In this document: positions 60,882-64,000 of the stretch, in pieces
Layout: every line of letters begins with the position of its first letter
Numbering within the stretch: the stretch's first letter is position 1
Assembly (NCBI RefSeq): GCF_041380365.1
Contig: NZ_CP159981.1
Location: 62,001-126,000 of the forward strand
From: Buchananella sp. 14KM1171
Lineage (GTDB): Bacteria > Actinomycetota > Actinomycetes > Actinomycetales > Actinomycetaceae
DNA: 64,000 nt
Direction of reading: 5' to 3'
Made by a program: the position numbers and the translations under genes
The notes under the pieces: generated by a model
What the model saw: only the letters and a program-made list of their open reading frames with translations
Databases searched by the model: none
Told to the model about the DNA's origin: nothing

Positions 60882-63475
60882 TGGCAAAACGCCTAAACAT
60901 CGGTTTTGACTCCGACTTGCTTGAGTCGGTCAGTTCCGAGTTCGACCTACGCTCCCCAAATAAGGAGGCACTGCGCCAACTAATCTTTACCCTGGATGGC
61001 GCCTATGAACCTTCGGTTATGCAGGTGCTCAACCTCGCTACCGGCGTGGGCAAAACCTACCTGATGGCAGCGTTCGTGGAATACCTGCGCCGCCAGGGGG
61101 TGAGTAACGTTGTGATCGTCACCCCGGGTAAGACGGTGCAGGCAAAGACCGTGCAGAACTTCACTCCCGGCACCCACCGTTACATCACCGGCTCTGCTGT
61201 GCCTCCCGAAGTGGTTACTCCGCAGGATTACTCCGCGTGGATTGCCCGGCAAAATGGCCAAGCTCTGCTCTCCTCTGGCGGGGAAGTGCCAATGCTGGCG
61301 TTTATATTCAACATCCAGCAGTTGATCGCCCCCAAGGACGCTGAGGGCGACACGCATGGATCCTCGGTGGATGCGTTGCGCCGCAAACCCCGCCGCTTTG
61401 ACGAAAACGCCGGAGTGCTCTTCGACTACTTGAAAGCCCTTGATGATCTAGTGGTCATCGCAGACGAGTCCCACCTCTACGGTTCCAGTGCAGTCGCGTT
61501 CAACGCAGCGCTAAAGGAACTTGACCCGGCGGCGACGATCGGGTTGACCGCTTCGGTCGACAAGAAAACCGACCACGTGATCTACGAGTACCCCCTCTAC
61601 CGGGCAATTCAAGACAGGTACGTCAAGGCCCCAGTCCTGGCCTTCCGCAAAGCTGGCTACGGCACTGATCAGGCATCTGAGGAACAGCAACTGCGCGACG
61701 CCCTACAGTTACGCTCCATCAAGCAGGCCCACTACGACACCTATGCGGCCAGCCAAAACAGACCATCGGTGAAGGCGGTGGTGTTCGTTGTCTGCTCCGA
61801 CGTAGAGCACGCCACCCAGGTAGCTGACCTTCTGCGCACCCCTGAGTATCTGGGCAAGGACGAGGCCGTATTGCAGGTCGATTCCAAGCATGAAGACGAG
61901 CTGACCCAGCGCCGTCTGGACGAACTAGACCGCCCTAGGTCTGAGGTACTTGCCGTGGTCAGCGTGAACAAGCTCAAAGAGGGCTGGGACGTTAAGAACA
62001 TCGCCGTGGTGGTCACCCTGCGCGCCATGGCATCAGAGGTGCTCACCCAGCAAACGATGGGGCGTGGTCTGCGCCTGCCGTTTGGGAAACACACGGGCGT
62101 GGGCCAGATTGACCAGCTAGACATCATTGCCCACCAGTCCTTCACCGAGTTACTAAATGCCGAGAACGTGCTTGAACAGTTCGGCCTAGAAGAAGCCCTT
62201 GCTGAGCGTGACAAGGACCGCGTCGAAAACGCAATCCGTCACGCCGTCCAAACCTCTGAACGCGAAAGCACGGCCCCTGACGCGACTCGTGGCAGGGACC
62301 AAAGCGAAGGCCAAGCCACAACGTGGCCAGGTTCTTTGCGTAACGACATTGCAGACTTGGATACTTCCCCGGGAACTCCACCGATCACTGGGGACGGTAA
62401 CCAGCAGATACCCGGTATTGGGGTGCGTGTTATTCCCGTGTCCGAGGGCGGCGTGACTCCTGCCCAACAATGGGAGCCGGTATCTATCCAACGAAACCCC
62501 GCCTTCGCGGAAATTACCTACCACTTCCCAGTGACCAGGATGAAGGTGCAGCAGCCACAGATCGATCTCTCGGATATAGGTGATGCGCAGGTGGAGCAGG
62601 CGGCCCGCCGCGTTACGTCTACCGGAGAAGTGTTGCTGCGCAAGGAGGTCATCGCCGCGCTCGGCAAGAAACTACGTGTCGAGGACCGCGAAAGCGCCCA
62701 GGTGGACTCCGTCCACATCCAGGACGCCGACGCCAAGGATGCGCTGGTAAAACTGGTCATGAACATGCAACTGGTTCCCAAGACCGAGCAGACCGCACGC
62801 TACGTTGCCGCATTCCTGGTACCAAGATTCATGAAGGACGTGTCCTTCACCAGCTGGACAGTGAAGTCTTTGACCTCGGCGCAAAACGAGCTTACCCACC
62901 TCATCCGGGCCTACACAGCCGAGACACTGCGCGCCACCCGCGAAGTGCCCACTATCCACCCCAAACCAATGCCGTGTGAGGGCTACACTCTGCCACTAGG
63001 TGAGGAGGTCCATGATCAGGTCGACTCGCGCGACGAGTTTGTGCGCGGTCGGGTATACAGCGGCTGGTTTAAGTCGTTGTTTGCTGAGGAGTCATTCGAT
63101 TCCTACACCGGGGAGTACGTTCTGGCACGGTTGCTCAACACCTCTCCCAGCATCGTGTGGTGGCATCGTCTGCATCCGCAGGATCACGCATTCATCTACT
63201 ACAACGCTAAGGACCGTTATTTCCCAGACTTCGTTGCTCTAGACACAGACGGAGTGTACTGGATCATCGAAGGAAAATCCGAGCGCGGCCGCGATGACGC
63301 CCAAGTACAGGCCAAACGCGGGGCAGCGGAATCCCTAGTTCGTCGTCTGGTGGCTCAGGACACGTACGAGGGCCAGAATTGGGGCTACTTGATCGCCTAC
63401 GAGCAGGACACCGCCCGTGCCGATTCGTGGGAAGACCTCAAAGCCCTTGCCCAACCCGTCAGCAATGCCTTGTGA
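60881..63475 (+). CDS. res: Type III restriction endonuclease (Res)
   Basis: ATP-dependent translocase-nuclease that works with Mod. The 864-residue product has an SF2 helicase core: Walker A ATGVGKTYL at about 53-61, ADESH at 194-198, IGLTAS, VNKLKEGWDVKNI and QQTMGRGLRLPFG. The nuclease domain is at the C-terminus, with PDF at about 782 and IIEGKSE at about 797-803 forming a PD-(D/E)xK site. All key residues are present, so restriction should be active. ATG 60881 shares one base with the mod stop (TGATG); GTG 60878 is an alternative. Confidence 0.92.
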   Translation: MAKRLNIGFDSDLLESVSSEFDLRSPNKEALRQLIFTLDGAYEPSVMQVLNLATGVGKTYLMAAFVEYLRRQGVSNVVIVTPGKTVQAKTVQNFTPGTHRYITGSAVPPEVVTPQDYSAWIARQNGQALLSSGGEVPMLAFIFNIQQLIAPKDAEGDTHGSSVDALRRKPRRFDENAGVLFDYLKALDDLVVIADESHLYGSSAVAFNAALKELDPAATIGLTASVDKKTDHVIYEYPLYRAIQDRYVKAPVLAFRKAGYGTDQASEEQQLRDALQLRSIKQAHYDTYAASQNRPSVKAVVFVVCSDVEHATQVADLLRTPEYLGKDEAVLQVDSKHEDELTQRRLDELDRPRSEVLAVVSVNKLKEGWDVKNIAVVVTLRAMASEVLTQQTMGRGLRLPFGKHTGVGQIDQLDIIAHQSFTELLNAENVLEQFGLEEALAERDKDRVENAIRHAVQTSERESTAPDATRGRDQSEGQATTWPGSLRNDIADLDTSPGTPPITGDGNQQIPGIGVRVIPVSEGGVTPAQQWEPVSIQRNPAFAEITYHFPVTRMKVQQPQIDLSDIGDAQVEQAARRVTSTGEVLLRKEVIAALGKKLRVEDRESAQVDSVHIQDADAKDALVKLVMNMQLVPKTEQTARYVAAFLVPRFMKDVSFTSWTVKSLTSAQNELTHLIRAYTAETLRATREVPTIHPKPMPCEGYTLPLGEEVHDQVDSRDEFVRGRVYSGWFKSLFAEESFDSYTGEYVLARLLNTSPSIVWWHRLHPQDHAFIYYNAKDRYFPDFVALDTDGVYWIIEGKSERGRDDAQVQAKRGAAESLVRRLVAQDTYEGQNWGYLIAYEQDTARADSWEDLKALAQPVSNAL

Positions 63476-63495
63476 CTGTTGATGCGCCCGCCATG

Positions 63496-63984
63496 TCAGC
63501 CCAGCAGCGCACGGCCCGCCCATGCGGCCAGTGCACACGCCGCCAGCATGGCCAACGCGAAGGCCGCCGCCCGGGCGAAGCTGGCAATGCCTGCCTCTGA
63601 CAGCACAGGGGAGGTAGGGGCCGCGTGGTTGGGGCGGCGGGAGGCGGCGTCGGCCACCAATGCACTGACGGGGGCAGGCGCGTTTTTCGCAGGGTAGGCG
63701 GGAGCGTCGTCCACCCCGGCCGGGCGCTCAGGTGGCGCGGGGGAGAGGGCCAACTGCGCAGCGATAACGCTGACCGTGGAGAAGGTGGTCAGGCCGCCCA
63801 ACACGCCGGTGCCGAGCGCGGCCAGCCACAGCTCGCCCGGCCCGGCCGAGAGCAGGGCGCCCAAGGCGAAGGAGCCAACGACGTTCACCAGGAAGGCCGC
63901 GCGTGCGCTCGGCTGAGCAGCAAAAACCAGGTGGCGCAGCAGCGCACCCAGCGCGCCACCAACGAACACGGCCACGGCGATCAT
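63496..63984 (-). CDS. crcB: Fluoride channel CrcB/Fluc with internal insertion
   Basis: Dimeric F- channel exporting fluoride. The 162-residue product has GALGALLRHLV, the pore-lining NVVGSFALG and VLGGLTTFSTVS with the family's conserved Thr/Phe/Ser, and a final helix ALAMLAACALAAWAGRALL. Between helices three and four lies a 55-residue insertion (about 81-137) rich in Pro and Ala that Fluc proteins lack; it includes GVDDAPA, encoded by a reversed copy of the dispersed GGCGGGAGCGTCGTCCA motif. The start is 17 bp from the window edge, and a second crcB often lies upstream. Convergent with res. Confidence 0.88.
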   Translation of the reverse strand: MIAVAVFVGGALGALLRHLVFAAQPSARAAFLVNVVGSFALGALLSAGPGELWLAALGTGVLGGLTTFSTVSVIAAQLALSPAPPERPAGVDDAPAYPAKNAPAPVSALVADAASRRPNHAAPTSPVLSEAGIASFARAAAFALAMLAACALAAWAGRALLG

Positions 63985-64000
63985 CGCGCCGCCCCGTCTC

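Overview
This is a 64 kb stretch of a high-GC Actinomycetota chromosome. Actinobacterial markers include the uvrA-uvrC and rapZ-yvcK-whiA clusters, OpcA, a xerD-parA-rluB-tyrA-cmk-der cluster, a variant sortase signal (LAKTG) and many leaderless genes. Five secreted proteins built only from cell-wall-binding type 2 (CWB2) repeats, plus the small size of the loci, suggest an Actinomyces-like member of the Actinomycetaceae. That placement is an inference. I see no rRNA, tRNA or CRISPR.

Layout. 1-3.2 kb: methyltransferase fragment, rpsA, pcp, coaE. 3.5-5.3 kb: a wall-anchored surface protein with a perfect 417-bp internal duplication. 5.4-19.5 kb: uvrB, a manganese (yybP-ykoY) riboswitch with a TerC membrane protein, a transporter, uvrA (SOS box) overlapping uvrC, purT, and rapZ-yvcK-whiA. 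19.7-23.2 kb: gap-pgk-tpiA-secG. 23.3-24.8 kb: a secreted PKD protein and a lipoprotein. 24.8-25.4 kb: a non-coding block with two arrays of short sites on an exact 20-bp pitch. 25.4-32.8 kb: a pentose-phosphate operon on the minus strand, tkt-pgi-zwf-opcA-pgl, in which pgi sits where transaldolase is usually found. 32.9-42 kb: xerD, two paralogous anchored proteins, parA, rluB, tyrA, cmk, der; scpA and scpB, normally between parA and rluB, are absent. 42.1-48.5 kb: the CWB2 array, five full genes and one remnant.

48.6-63.5 kb is an accessory island. It has four membrane proteins that share a YKQRVV-type helical segment and a pentapeptide-repeat tail, an aldo/keto reductase, an IS3-family element nested in a frameshifted IS1634-type element, a small AT-richer gene resembling Imm61 immunity proteins bracketed by an 86-bp direct repeat, and a complete type III restriction-modification pair (mod-res). 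A crcB fluoride channel closes the window.

The signals least explained by known features are the dyad-symmetric 20-bp-pitch array at 25133-25246, a dispersed motif close to GGYGGAACGTCGTCCA that occurs in about a dozen places between and inside genes, and the four-paralogue membrane pentapeptide family.
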